From a virus, in the IMG/VR virus record IMGVR_UViG_3300042564_000688, positions 1 to 33,838 of that record: a stretch of DNA of 33,838 nucleotides. One strand, 5' to 3'. This document shows, piece after piece, positions 23,998 through 31,191 of the stretch (position 1 is the first letter of the stretch; each line of letters opens with the position of its first letter). The position numbers and the translations under genes were made by a program. The notes beneath the pieces are model-generated. The model was given only the letters and a program-made list of their open reading frames with translations, searched no databases and was not told the origin of the DNA.

Positions 23998-24348
23998 TTA
24001 TTCCGTTGGAATTTCTACCCAAGAGGTAGTTACTTCATTCCAGATATATAGTTTGTCATCTGTGGGTCTAGGTGTAGGTGCTTCCCACAAACAAGTTTCT
24101 TCATTTAATAGCCATGAATCAAAAGGTTTTCCTGGTATAAAAGCATCACGAGTTTCATCGTAAGTAAATCCGATACTAGCGTAGTTTTTACGTATGTTTC
24201 CATTGTAAGAAGTACGAACACACTTCTGTCCCCTGAAATTTCCATACCAAACTTCAGGAGTTAATCCATCAATCAGTTCAGTCTCGTCAAGTCCAGTAAT
24301 AACTTCAGTTACTCTATTATGATCGTCTAAAAGTGCGTAATGTGCCAT
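23998..24348 (-). CDS. Putative adhesin-assembly chaperone, copy C (WYGNFRGQ subtype)
   Basis: 116 residues from ATG 24348 (TAATG overlap with adhesin C). It begins MAHYALLDDHNRVTEVITGL, then DETELIDGLTPEVWYGNFRG, like copy D. The core RTSYNGNIRKNYASIGFTYD, RDAFIPGKPFDSWLLNEETC and the ending IWNEVTTSWVEIPTE follow; the last five residues match copy B (WVEIPTE). The mix of a D-like front and B-like end suggests recombination among paralogs. Function is inferred from its constant place behind the adhesins. Confidence 0.84.
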   Translation of the reverse strand: MAHYALLDDHNRVTEVITGLDETELIDGLTPEVWYGNFRGQKCVRTSYNGNIRKNYASIGFTYDETRDAFIPGKPFDSWLLNEETCLWEAPTPRPTDDKLYIWNEVTTSWVEIPTE

Positions 24349-25769
24349 TATGACCAACTCACAGTTCCACTACCAGAAGTGATAGTTGTTGTTTTAAATC
24401 CACCAGCAGGACCAGATGTTGAACCAGAAACCCCACTAAGTGAGATTGTTTTAGAGTCTGGATATTTAAGAATTACGATGCCAGAACCTCCATTACCGCC
24501 ATTTGCTGAACCGCCTGAATAACCAACACCACCACCTCCACCGCCAGTATTAGCACTACCAGCAGGTCCAGTTGTTGAAGAAGATCCTCCATTAGCACCG
24601 CCGCCTGTACCACCAGTACCAGGACCAGAAGCATTTTGATTACCACCACCACCGCCACCTGCGTAAGTAACACCGTTAATTGATGAAGCAGCACCGTTAC
24701 CACCAGAACCTGCAGGGAATTGTGGAGCCAGTCCTCCAGCATCACCACCTGCAGCACTTTTACCGCCACCACCAGCGCCTGCATATCTTGAAGAAAGAGT
24801 ATTAGTTCCACCATTACTTCCTTGGCCACCAACTCCAGCACCGCCACCACGAGAACCGCCTGCACCGCCACCACCAGCACCGCCGCCAGAACCGCCGCCG
24901 CCGCCGCCTGCGTTATCATTGCCTCCAGCACCTCCGCCGTATGCAGTTATAGAATAAAAAACGCTATTTGAGCCTGTTGATGAAGCACCGCCACCACCAC
25001 CAACCGTAACGGTATGGTTAGTAGAAGCAGGAACCTGACTTACTGAACCATCTAACATTCCACCTGCGCCGCCGCCACCGCCAGTATTGTTAGAACCGCC
25101 TCCACCTCCTCCAGCAACAACTGTATAACTAACTGTAAATCCAAAAGTAGAAGTTAAAGAATTAGATGCAGAAGATGCAGCAGATGTACCGTTTGCGTTA
25201 GTTGCAGTAACTGTATAAGTATAAGTACCACTAGTAATTTCAGTTACTGTAATAGGGCTGGATGCTCCAGTATTAGAACGTCCAGAAGATGATGTTGCAG
25301 TAAAAGTTGTTATAGCAGAACCACCTGTTCCGCCTGCGGTAAATGGTACAGATACAACACCACCTTCTCCGCCGCCAGATGCAGTTCCAATAGTAGGGGC
25401 TTGAGGAACAGTTGTTGCTGTTATAGAAGAAGATGCAGCAGATTCAATACCTACTACGCTTGTAGATGTAACTCCTGTTGCTTTAAATGTATAAGATGTT
25501 GCACTTTGCAATCCCGTCACGGTAAGTGGAGAAGCACCACTAGCAGTATATGAACCTGGTGTACTAATAACATTATATGTAGCAGGAGTTCCACCTGTTG
25601 CAACCGCTGTTATTGTAACAGTAGCAGAACCATTGTTATATGCACGGCTAGTGCCTACGTTAACAGCGCTAACTGTTGGGGCATCAGGAAAGTCCATGAT
25701 CTCGGATACTGCTGTTAGACCATCTGGAGTTCCTTCAATGCGTTCATCGTTTGCTCTACGTATTGACAT
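24348..25769 (-). CDS. Glycine-rich FN3 adhesin, copy C
   Basis: 473 residues. The start MSIRRANDERIEGTPDGLTA is close to copy D. Two fibronectin-III domains follow (about 27-118 and 119-208). The second shares a 41-base identical DNA stretch with adhesin E around ASSPITVTE. The Gly-rich domain (about 215-430) opens with SYTVVAGGGGGGSNNTGGGG and lacks Cys, unlike D and E. The C terminus is SGIVILKYPDSKTISLSGVS and GGFKTTTITSGSGTVSWS, the same class as copy D. TATAAT (25781-25776) is 6 bases before the ATG. It is probably a receptor-binding tip protein; alternatives are a capsid or tail decoration. Confidence 0.87.
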   Translation of the reverse strand: MSIRRANDERIEGTPDGLTAVSEIMDFPDAPTVSAVNVGTSRAYNNGSATVTITAVATGGTPATYNVISTPGSYTASGASPLTVTGLQSATSYTFKATGVTSTSVVGIESAASSSITATTVPQAPTIGTASGGGEGGVVSVPFTAGGTGGSAITTFTATSSSGRSNTGASSPITVTEITSGTYTYTVTATNANGTSAASSASNSLTSTFGFTVSYTVVAGGGGGGSNNTGGGGGAGGMLDGSVSQVPASTNHTVTVGGGGGASSTGSNSVFYSITAYGGGAGGNDNAGGGGGGSGGGAGGGGAGGSRGGGAGVGGQGSNGGTNTLSSRYAGAGGGGKSAAGGDAGGLAPQFPAGSGGNGAASSINGVTYAGGGGGGNQNASGPGTGGTGGGANGGSSSTTGPAGSANTGGGGGGVGYSGGSANGGNGGSGIVILKYPDSKTISLSGVSGSTSGPAGGFKTTTITSGSGTVSWS

Positions 25770-25775
25770 ATTAGT

Positions 25776-25781
25776 ATTATA
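25776..25781 (-). promoter_or_regulatory. TATAAT with leaderless spacing, adhesin C
   Basis: TATAAT ends 6 bases before ATG 25769, with the spacer ACTAAT nearly the same as that of adhesin D (ACTAGT). No Shine-Dalgarno. Confidence 0.6.
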
Positions 25782-25787
25782 TCTTAT

Positions 25788-26165
25788 TTATTCCGTTGGA
25801 ATTTCTACCCAGGAAATTGTTGCTTCATCCCAGGTATAATACTTAGGATCTGCTTCATCAAGTATTGGATAATCAACTGGTGGTTCCCATTTACAGGTTT
25901 CCTCATTTAGAATCCAAGATTCAAATGGTTTTGGTTCAATAAAAGCATCACGTTCTTGGTCATACAAATAATCAATTCCCGCATAGTTCTTACGCATGTT
26001 TCCATTATAGGAAGTCTGCGCCCAGCGACCACCAAATAGATTGAAACAAAAGTCAATGCCCTTTTGCTCAGACTCTTGATTATTTTCATCTAGTATTTCA
26101 CTGTTATTGACTACAATAACTCTTAGTACTTTATTGTTGTCATCTAGTTCTGCAAAATGTGCCAT
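25788..26165 (-). CDS. Putative adhesin-assembly chaperone, copy B (IVxNN subtype)
   Basis: 125 residues starting MAHFAELDDNNKVLRVIVVN, then NSEILDENNQESEQKGIDFC and FNLFGGRWAQTSYNGNMRKN. The core RDAFIEPKPFESWILNEETC and the ending YTWDEATISWVEIPTE are shared by the family. It differs from copies C and D in the first half and agrees with copy E (NN.E, long acidic loop, WxQTSYN). It is the only copy with a separate Shine-Dalgarno (AAGGAG overlapping the adhesin B stop) rather than a TAATG overlap. Similar small genes are common beside fibres in aquatic phages and are mostly unannotated. A chaperone role is inferred. Confidence 0.85.
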   Translation of the reverse strand: MAHFAELDDNNKVLRVIVVNNSEILDENNQESEQKGIDFCFNLFGGRWAQTSYNGNMRKNYAGIDYLYDQERDAFIEPKPFESWILNEETCKWEPPVDYPILDEADPKYYTWDEATISWVEIPTE

Positions 26166-26178
26166 TTTTTATTTCTCC

Positions 26179-27792
26179 TTAGAATGTAATTGAGCCTGAG
26201 CCCGTAAATGTATAAACATAGTTTGAACCTGAAGTGTTAACTGCTGGTCCGCCAGTCGTTGAGTTTGCTGCTCGTGCTGCACTAATAATAACTACACCTG
26301 ATGAACCACTACCTGCTGCTGCGCCGTCATCACCACGCATAGAACCTCCGCCTGAACCAGTGTTGGCTACACCGCTAGTTGGTGTACCGCCTGCTGATGC
26401 GCCGTTTCCACCAAGGCCTGAACCACCTGAACCTGCAGCGCTATCGCCAGAGCCACCGCCTCCGCCTCCTGCAGAGGTTATTGAAGTACCTGAAATAGAA
26501 GTTCCCACTCCAGGACCACCAGTAGTTACGTTACCAGCACCACCTGCACCTCCACCACCAGATGAGTTTTGAACGTTGTAACCTGCTCCACCATTATTTT
26601 GTGGTGAACCAGAAACACCTCCTGTACCAGAAGTACCTGGACCAGAGAATCCGCCGTTACCTGCTCCACCAGTTAAACCAAGTGCACTTGATGCAGTTCC
26701 ATTTGCTTTAGTATTAGTACCTGTAGATCCTGCTCCACCACCACCTACTGTAATTGTGTATGTTGCAGGAGTTAGGTTAGTTGAACCTGAGTAATAACCA
26801 CCTGCACCTCCACCTGCTCCGTAACAGGCACCTGGGGTACCTTTACCACCAGAACCAGCACCACCAATTATAAAGTAAGAAACAGCAACAGTAAAGGCAG
26901 ATGTAACAGAGTTAGAAGCACTACTTGCAGCAGATGTACCATTAGTATTAGTTGCAGTAACTGTATAAGTGTAAGAACCAGCAGTAACCTCAGTTACTGT
27001 AATAGGAGAAGATGCTCCTGTATTAGTACGTCCTGAAGATGAAGTTGCAGTATACGAAGTAATAGCAGAACCACCTGTAGCACCAGCAGTAAACGGAACT
27101 GATACTACACCAGATGTACCACCAGTAGCAGTTCCAATAGTGGGAGCCTGTGGAACAGTGGTTGCTGTTGTAGATGCAGATGCAGCCGATGCAGTAGAAA
27201 CGCCATTACCATTTGTTGCAGTAACTGCATATGTGTATGCAGTTCCTGACTGCTGACCTGTTACAGTAAGTGGACTTGACGCACCAGTTGCTGTGTAAGA
27301 ACCAGGGGTACTAGTAACTGTATAACCAGTAATAGCAGAGCCACCATCAGCAGCAGAAGCCGTAAAAGCAACAGATGCAGATCCATTATTATATGCACGA
27401 CCAGAACCATTATTAGTAACTGCTCCAATGGTAGGTGCTTGTGCAGTGGTAGTTGCTGTAATAGAGTTAGATGAAGAAGACGCTGGCCCACTTCCTGTTG
27501 AATTAGTAGGCACTGCTGTAAAAGTGTAAGAAGTTCCAGTCTGTAATCCTGTTACTGTCACAGGAGATGCAGATGTAGCCGTAAATGAGCCTGGGTCACT
27601 TGTTACTACGTAAGAAGTTGGAGATCCACCTGTTGCACCTGCAGTTACAGTTATTGTTGCAGCACCATTGTTATAAGCACGAGAGGTACCTACGTTTGTT
27701 GCAGTACCAATAGTCGGGGTATCTGGAACGTCAGCAATAGGAGTAACACCTAACATGACGCTCTTGAGTGAAACCTTGTTAGTGATAGTCAT
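26179..27792 (-). CDS. Glycine-rich FN3 adhesin, copy B
   Basis: 537 residues, the longest of the set, with three fibronectin-III domains (about 22-118, 119-215 and 216-300). NVGTSRAYNNGAATITVTAG in the first and GSGRAYNNGSASVAFTAS in the second show they are duplicated units. VSYFIIGGAGSGGKGTPGAC then opens a Gly-rich domain (about 305-495) that is less Gly-dense than the others and richer in Ser/Thr. The end is SSGVVIISAARAANSTTGGP, then SNYVYTFTGSGSITF, the same terminal class as copies A and E. It has a Shine-Dalgarno (AGGGG, 8 bases) and follows a 109-residue gene. The extra FN3 unit probably lengthens the stalk. Confidence 0.87.
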   Translation of the reverse strand: MTITNKVSLKSVMLGVTPIADVPDTPTIGTATNVGTSRAYNNGAATITVTAGATGGSPTSYVVTSDPGSFTATSASPVTVTGLQTGTSYTFTAVPTNSTGSGPASSSSNSITATTTAQAPTIGAVTNNGSGRAYNNGSASVAFTASAADGGSAITGYTVTSTPGSYTATGASSPLTVTGQQSGTAYTYAVTATNGNGVSTASAASASTTATTVPQAPTIGTATGGTSGVVSVPFTAGATGGSAITSYTATSSSGRTNTGASSPITVTEVTAGSYTYTVTATNTNGTSAASSASNSVTSAFTVAVSYFIIGGAGSGGKGTPGACYGAGGGAGGYYSGSTNLTPATYTITVGGGGAGSTGTNTKANGTASSALGLTGGAGNGGFSGPGTSGTGGVSGSPQNNGGAGYNVQNSSGGGGAGGAGNVTTGGPGVGTSISGTSITSAGGGGGGSGDSAAGSGGSGLGGNGASAGGTPTSGVANTGSGGGSMRGDDGAAAGSGSSGVVIISAARAANSTTGGPAVNTSGSNYVYTFTGSGSITF

Positions 27793-27814
27793 TTAAATTA
27801 CCCCTAACTGGTTA

Positions 27815-28144
27815 TTAAGAAATTTCGCTACCGAATAATGAAAATGATAGGTTTGCTGTTGAAGCATATACACGTACGACATCTGTTGTCGCTAGTGTTA
27901 CACCAAGTGTTAACGCAGTTGTATCAGAAGCAGCAACTGTTGCACCGTAAACGATGTAGTGCTTTGCTTCTGCTGTCGCACCTGCTGGGCTTACCGCAAT
28001 GCGGTATGTAGCAGCAGAGGCTGCCTGGTTGCAGATGATGATCGTTGAGATCACAGCAGAGGTTGATGACGGAACTGTGTAAAGCGTAGTCAGCGTTGTT
28101 GCCGCTGGTGCTGCTTGAGCAATTGTCTTGTATGTTGTTGCCAT
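27815..28144 (-). CDS. Small virion protein of a family common beside phage fibres
   Basis: 109 residues starting MATTYKTIAQAAPAATTLTT, followed by LYTVPSSTSAVISTIIICNQ and ending STANLSFSLFGSEIS. The pattern (Q..PAATT.TTLYTVP..T.AVISTI, a YRIAVSPAGA strand, then a T.D.VRVYAST..LSF..FG.E end) is recalled from many cyanophage- and pelagiphage-like genomes, where it is uncharacterised; one small beta sandwich is likely. It lies between adhesins A and B in place of the chaperone that would be expected after A. It starts from AAGGAG 7 bases before the ATG and is preceded by a promoter-like region with a hairpin. Confidence 0.83.
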   Translation of the reverse strand: MATTYKTIAQAAPAATTLTTLYTVPSSTSAVISTIIICNQAASAATYRIAVSPAGATAEAKHYIVYGATVAASDTTALTLGVTLATTDVVRVYASTANLSFSLFGSEIS

Positions 28145-28165
28145 TTATATCTCCTTTTTATACAT

Positions 28166-28184
28166 ATAATGATTTTGTCATTAT
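28166..28184 (-). promoter_or_regulatory. Stem-loop in the leader of the 109-residue gene
   Basis: Perfect 7-bp repeat ATAATGA / TCATTAT with a 5-base loop. It lies 3-13 bases from the expected transcript start of the promoter at 28194-28212, another leader that seems to begin with a hairpin. The 12-base string TTTTGTCATTAT recurs at 28258-28269. Confidence 0.5.
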
Positions 28185-28193
28185 TGTAATGGT

Positions 28194-28212
28194 GCTATAC
28201 CAAATTGTACCA
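28194..28212 (-). promoter_or_regulatory. Tandem extended -10 elements ahead of the 109-residue gene
   Basis: On the minus strand TGGTACAAT (28212-28204) and TGGTATAGC (28202-28194) lie one after the other in the 190-base gap after adhesin A. The first matches the extended -10 better. They can restart transcription for the adhesin B to E array. Confidence 0.5.
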
Positions 28213-28296
28213 TATTTTTATATTAGTAGGTTGACTTATTCCCTTTTAATTTTTGAATTTTGTCATTATAGATATTTTTATTATGTATTTAATCGT

Positions 28297-28332
28297 TTAA
28301 TCAATTTCTACCCAAAAGGTAGTTTTTTTGCT
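28297..28332 (-). pseudogene. Remnant of a fifth chaperone gene behind adhesin A
   Basis: Eleven codons and a stop read SKKTTFWVEID on the minus strand, against ETTSWVDIN at the end of copy E and VTTSWVEIPTE in copy C. The DNA match ACTACCT..TGGGTAGA is clear. It continues about 25 bases past the stop (ATTAAAC-ATT-AATA) into the downstream flank of copy E, so this is a deletion scar of the whole gene rather than chance. It is in frame with adhesin A, which is closed by two TAG codons (28338-28333). Nothing upstream of codon 11 survives. Confidence 0.7.
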
Positions 28333-28335
28333 CTA

Positions 28336-29709
28336 CTAGAATGTTATACTTCCGCTTCCTGTCCAAGTGTAATTATGATACCCGCCGCTATTTGAATATG
28401 AAGCGCCAGATTGTGATGAAGCAGCAGTGAAAGTATTTGAATATCTAATGGCTACTATTCCTGAACCACCTGCACCTGCATCGCCTGCCTGATATGCAGC
28501 ACCGCCACCGCCACCTCCAGTATTAACAGTTCCTGCAGTGCCTACTGAAGAAGCATTAGAACCTGCACCCCCACCTCCAGAACCACCAGCAGCGCCGCTT
28601 TGGTTAGAGTTACCACCACCGCCACCACCTCCGCCAAAGGTTCCTGCAAATGTACTTGTGCCAGCACCGCCAATACCGCTAACAAGGCCAGATGCACCAG
28701 CGCCACCAGCGCCACCACCTCCGCCAGCCCAAATACCAGAACCAACGGTACCGTTTGATCCATTTCCACCTGAGTTGCCTTGACCACTTGTTCCTGTAGC
28801 ACCAGTTCCACTAGGAGTATAACCACCGCCACCAGAACCACCTGTAGAAGCAGCCCCACCACCAGTACCTCCTGCACCACCACCTGTTGCAGTAATAGAG
28901 CCAAAGACAGAGTTCTGTCCGTTAGTAGAACTACCAGATCCAGAACCGCCACCACCAATAGTTACATTAACGGTTCCACTTACACCTACTGATCCAGTTA
29001 GAACTCCACCTGCACCTGCGCCGCCGCCTGCGCCTCCATTTTGACGGCCACCACCGCCGCCGCCTGCAACTACTACGTATTCTACAGAAGAAGGGGCAGT
29101 GGCTGCTGGAGTTACGCTATTGCTTGCACTAGATGCAGATGAAACACCGTTAACATTTGTAGCAGTTACTGTAAATGTATAAGCAGTTCCATTTGATAAT
29201 CCTGAAACTGTGATAGGACTTGCACCGCTGCCTGTTGCTCCTCCAGGAGATGCAGTAGCAATAAATGAAGAAACTGCAGCACCACCTGTTGCCCCCGCTG
29301 TGTAAGTAACAGTTGCAGAAGAGTTAGCACCCGTAGCAGTTCCAATTGTTGGTGCTTGTGGAACTGTAGTTGCAGTAATACTATTTGAAGCCGATGAAGC
29401 AATAGATGAACCTGAAGCATTATTTGCTGTAACCGTAAATGTATAAGAAATACTTGATTGCAAACCAGTTACTGTAATAGGTGAGGAAGCAGAACTGCCT
29501 GTGAAACCACCAGGACTAGAGGTTGCTGTAAATGAAGTTGCTTCTGGTCCACTTGCAGCAGCAGTAAAGGTAACCGTTGCAGATCCATTATTGTAGGCAC
29601 GAGAAGTGCCAACATTAGTAGCAGTTCCAATTGTTGGGGCTTGTGGAACTAATGATCCACCGCCAAATCCAAATGCACGAGACCCAACTATACTAATGAG
29701 TGGACTCAT
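28336..29709 (-). CDS. Glycine-rich FN3 adhesin, copy A (lacks a complete chaperone)
   Basis: 457 residues. The start MSPLISIVGSRAFGFGGGSL differs from the other four. Two fibronectin-III domains follow (about 20-112 and 113-203; VGTSRAYNNGSATVTFTAAA in the first). SSVEYVVVAGGGGGG opens the Gly-rich region (about 205-415). The C terminus is GSGIVAIRYSN, then GGYHNYTWTGSGSITF, nearly the same as copy E. The ATG follows directly on the TAA of the 299-residue fibre gene, with no Shine-Dalgarno, so it is probably translated by coupling. Behind it lies only a scar of a chaperone gene, so it may be inactive, use the chaperone of copy E, or need none. Confidence 0.86.
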   Translation of the reverse strand: MSPLISIVGSRAFGFGGGSLVPQAPTIGTATNVGTSRAYNNGSATVTFTAAASGPEATSFTATSSPGGFTGSSASSPITVTGLQSSISYTFTVTANNASGSSIASSASNSITATTVPQAPTIGTATGANSSATVTYTAGATGGAAVSSFIATASPGGATGSGASPITVSGLSNGTAYTFTVTATNVNGVSSASSASNSVTPAATAPSSVEYVVVAGGGGGGRQNGGAGGGAGAGGVLTGSVGVSGTVNVTIGGGGSGSGSSTNGQNSVFGSITATGGGAGGTGGGAASTGGSGGGGYTPSGTGATGTSGQGNSGGNGSNGTVGSGIWAGGGGGAGGAGASGLVSGIGGAGTSTFAGTFGGGGGGGGNSNQSGAAGGSGGGGAGSNASSVGTAGTVNTGGGGGGAAYQAGDAGAGGSGIVAIRYSNTFTAASSQSGASYSNSGGYHNYTWTGSGSITF

Positions 29710-30609
29710 TTAAGCAAATTTCGTTTGGGCCTCAAGGACTGTAAAAGTCGCATTAGCAGTTTTAATGATTGTAACTGAATAAGAATCAATAGAACTTGCA
29801 TTGCCAGAAGTAATTGCTGTACCGCCTTGAATTTTTGGAGTAACTGCATTGCCATCTATTGTAATTGCTGTTGGGTAATAAGGAGTTGCACCATTGGTAT
29901 TCATAAATACTAAAGTAATAGAATTTCCAATTGCCATAAGTGAATTAAGGGTTGTTCCAGAATCGCCACGGAAGTTAAGAGTAAAGTTAGCAGATGCATT
30001 AGTTGTATAATAAAGAATAGACTGAGTAACAATATCAAAATTAACTGTTCCTGTTGCTGCAGTTGCAGATATTGTCATAAACTCTTGTGGAGACTTTAAG
30101 GTTTTATTAGTTATAGTTTCTGTTCCCGCAAGAGTTGCAAAGTCTGCATCAGTAACTGCTGTATTAAATTGTGCAATTGTTCCTGATACCGTGTTTGAAC
30201 CAAGAGCAACTGTCTTATTTGTTAAAGTCACAGAATTTGAAAGACCTACAGATGGGGCTGCCCATTTAACTCCAAGAGTTTGTGCTGAATCGGCTGTTAA
30301 AACAAAGTCATTGCTTCCAACTGCTAGATTATCAACTGCATCATTTGCAGAGCCTATAATTAAGTCGCCTTTAGCATCAATAATAGATTTGGCTACACTA
30401 TCACCTCCACTAAGGTTTGTAACCTGTGTTTGAAGATAGTTTAATGTATGGGCAATTGATGGTTCTATAAGATTTGCGGTATTTGCATTTGCTGTATTGT
30501 ATGATGAAGATCCGTAGTGATATAGTCTAAACGCTGCTTGAATGTCAGCATTGTCTGCGTACCCAGGTATTTGTGTGGGATAAATTGCGCCAATAGATTC
30601 AGATGCCAT
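29710..30609 (-). CDS. Tail fibre protein with shared repeat modules
   Basis: 299 residues starting MASESIGAIYPTQIPGYADN, with a helical segment to about 70 (IAHTLNYLQTQVTNLSGGDS). IIDAKGDLIIGSANDAVDNL and SNDFVLTADSAQTLGVKWAA are the same modules as in the 636-residue fibre. TLTNKTVALGSNTVSGTIAQ and FNTAVTDADFATLAGTETIT are nearly identical to units of the Mtd-like fibre. From about 180 it is a beta-rich distal domain (FDIVTQSILYYTTNASANFT, then GNSITLVFMNTNG). It is the first gene of the adhesin array and has TGATATAAT plus AAGGTGA. Role as a shaft or anchor for the following adhesins is possible but unproven. Confidence 0.86.
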   Translation of the reverse strand: MASESIGAIYPTQIPGYADNADIQAAFRLYHYGSSSYNTANANTANLIEPSIAHTLNYLQTQVTNLSGGDSVAKSIIDAKGDLIIGSANDAVDNLAVGSNDFVLTADSAQTLGVKWAAPSVGLSNSVTLTNKTVALGSNTVSGTIAQFNTAVTDADFATLAGTETITNKTLKSPQEFMTISATAATGTVNFDIVTQSILYYTTNASANFTLNFRGDSGTTLNSLMAIGNSITLVFMNTNGATPYYPTAITIDGNAVTPKIQGGTAITSGNASSIDSYSVTIIKTANATFTVLEAQTKFA

Positions 30610-30615
30610 GTCATT

Positions 30616-30635
30616 TCACCTTATTCATTATATCA
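30616..30635 (-). promoter_or_regulatory. Extended -10 promoter and Shine-Dalgarno of the 299-residue fibre
   Basis: TGATATAAT (30635-30627) overlaps the stop codon of the gene before it. AAGGTGA (30622-30616) lies 6 bases before ATG 30609. Confidence 0.65.
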
Positions 30636-31191
30636 CAACCGAAACAAATAAATGGACAGAGGATTCTGTTGCAAGGGGTGTCCAGACGCCATCGTACTTT
30701 GCTGCTTCAAGACTTATAACAAGGTTTGATCCAGATACTGCAATTGAAGAAATAGAACTTGCTAGGGGCTTTGAATTAATAATAGAATGTTGAACAGTAA
30801 AATTGTTTGCCCCTAAACCAGTAACTGATGTTATGTTTGTTATTGGAATAATTATCATTCCGCTTCCATAATCAGCATCTGATCCTGCTCCAAAAGTTAC
30901 AGTATGTATTTTTGAATATATTGCGGGAGCAATCTTTAAAACCTCTACCCAAGTATCTCCGCCAGGCTCTGAAACGTATTGGTATAAATATCCATAATCT
31001 GATCCAGGTGCAGAGTTAATATATAGGTCATTTAATATTTTGGTTGATATAGCAACCGAGTTTGGATTTCCAACACCGACAAAAACTTTGCTACCACGAG
31101 TTCCAGTTGGACCAATATCAACAAGAAGTTCAATTGTTTCTGGTCCAGATAAAACAGTTAGGTCATCATTAGACAATACTACATCTGGCAT
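30628..31191 (-). CDS. Tail-associated protein with a short Gly-X-Y-like start
   Basis: 187 residues starting MPDVVLSNDDLTVLSGPETI. Residues 21-45 (ELLVDIGPTGTRGSKVFVGV, then GNPNSV) form a strand and the short Gly-rich turn of many baseplate/fibre attachment proteins. The remainder is beta-rich (YGYLYQYVSEPGGDTWVEVL, then TVTFGAGSDADYGSGMIIIP), ending in a hydrophobic strand (VHLFVSVVI). Start and previous stop overlap as TAATG, so it is coupled to the RGDT-family gene ahead of it. It has no Cys or signal peptide. A fibre-base or tail-tip protein is the likely identity, without firm family evidence. Confidence 0.82.
   Translation of the reverse strand: MPDVVLSNDDLTVLSGPETIELLVDIGPTGTRGSKVFVGVGNPNSVAISTKILNDLYINSAPGSDYGYLYQYVSEPGGDTWVEVLKIAPAIYSKIHTVTFGAGSDADYGSGMIIIPITNITSVTGLGANNFTVQHSIINSKPLASSISSIAVSGSNLVISLEAAKYDGVWTPLATESSVHLFVSVVI

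Noticed and set aside
20150-24000. CRISPR-like arrays suggested by regular CCGCC/CCACC runs on the plus strand
   Set aside because: The runs are codon-level repeats of polyglycine and have no constant repeat-spacer period.
21002-24930. Minus-strand alternative frames rich in Val/Leu/Ala (for example 21313-21645, 22875-23135, 24473-24931)
   Set aside because: They are frame-shifted readings of the Gly-codon repeats (GGTGGTGG read as VVV or similar) in the adhesin genes.
28308-28329. Plus-strand terminator CTACC-CAAAA-GGTAG followed by seven T
   Set aside because: The stem is only 5 bp, the same CTACC..GGTAG pairing occurs inside the chaperone genes as codons for TTSWV, and there is no plus-strand gene upstream to end.
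22280-29600. TATAATAATGG inside most fibronectin-III units, as possible internal promoters
   Set aside because: It is the codon string for YNNG in the repeated AYNNGSATV motif; protein conservation explains it, and no start follows at suitable spacing in a useful frame.
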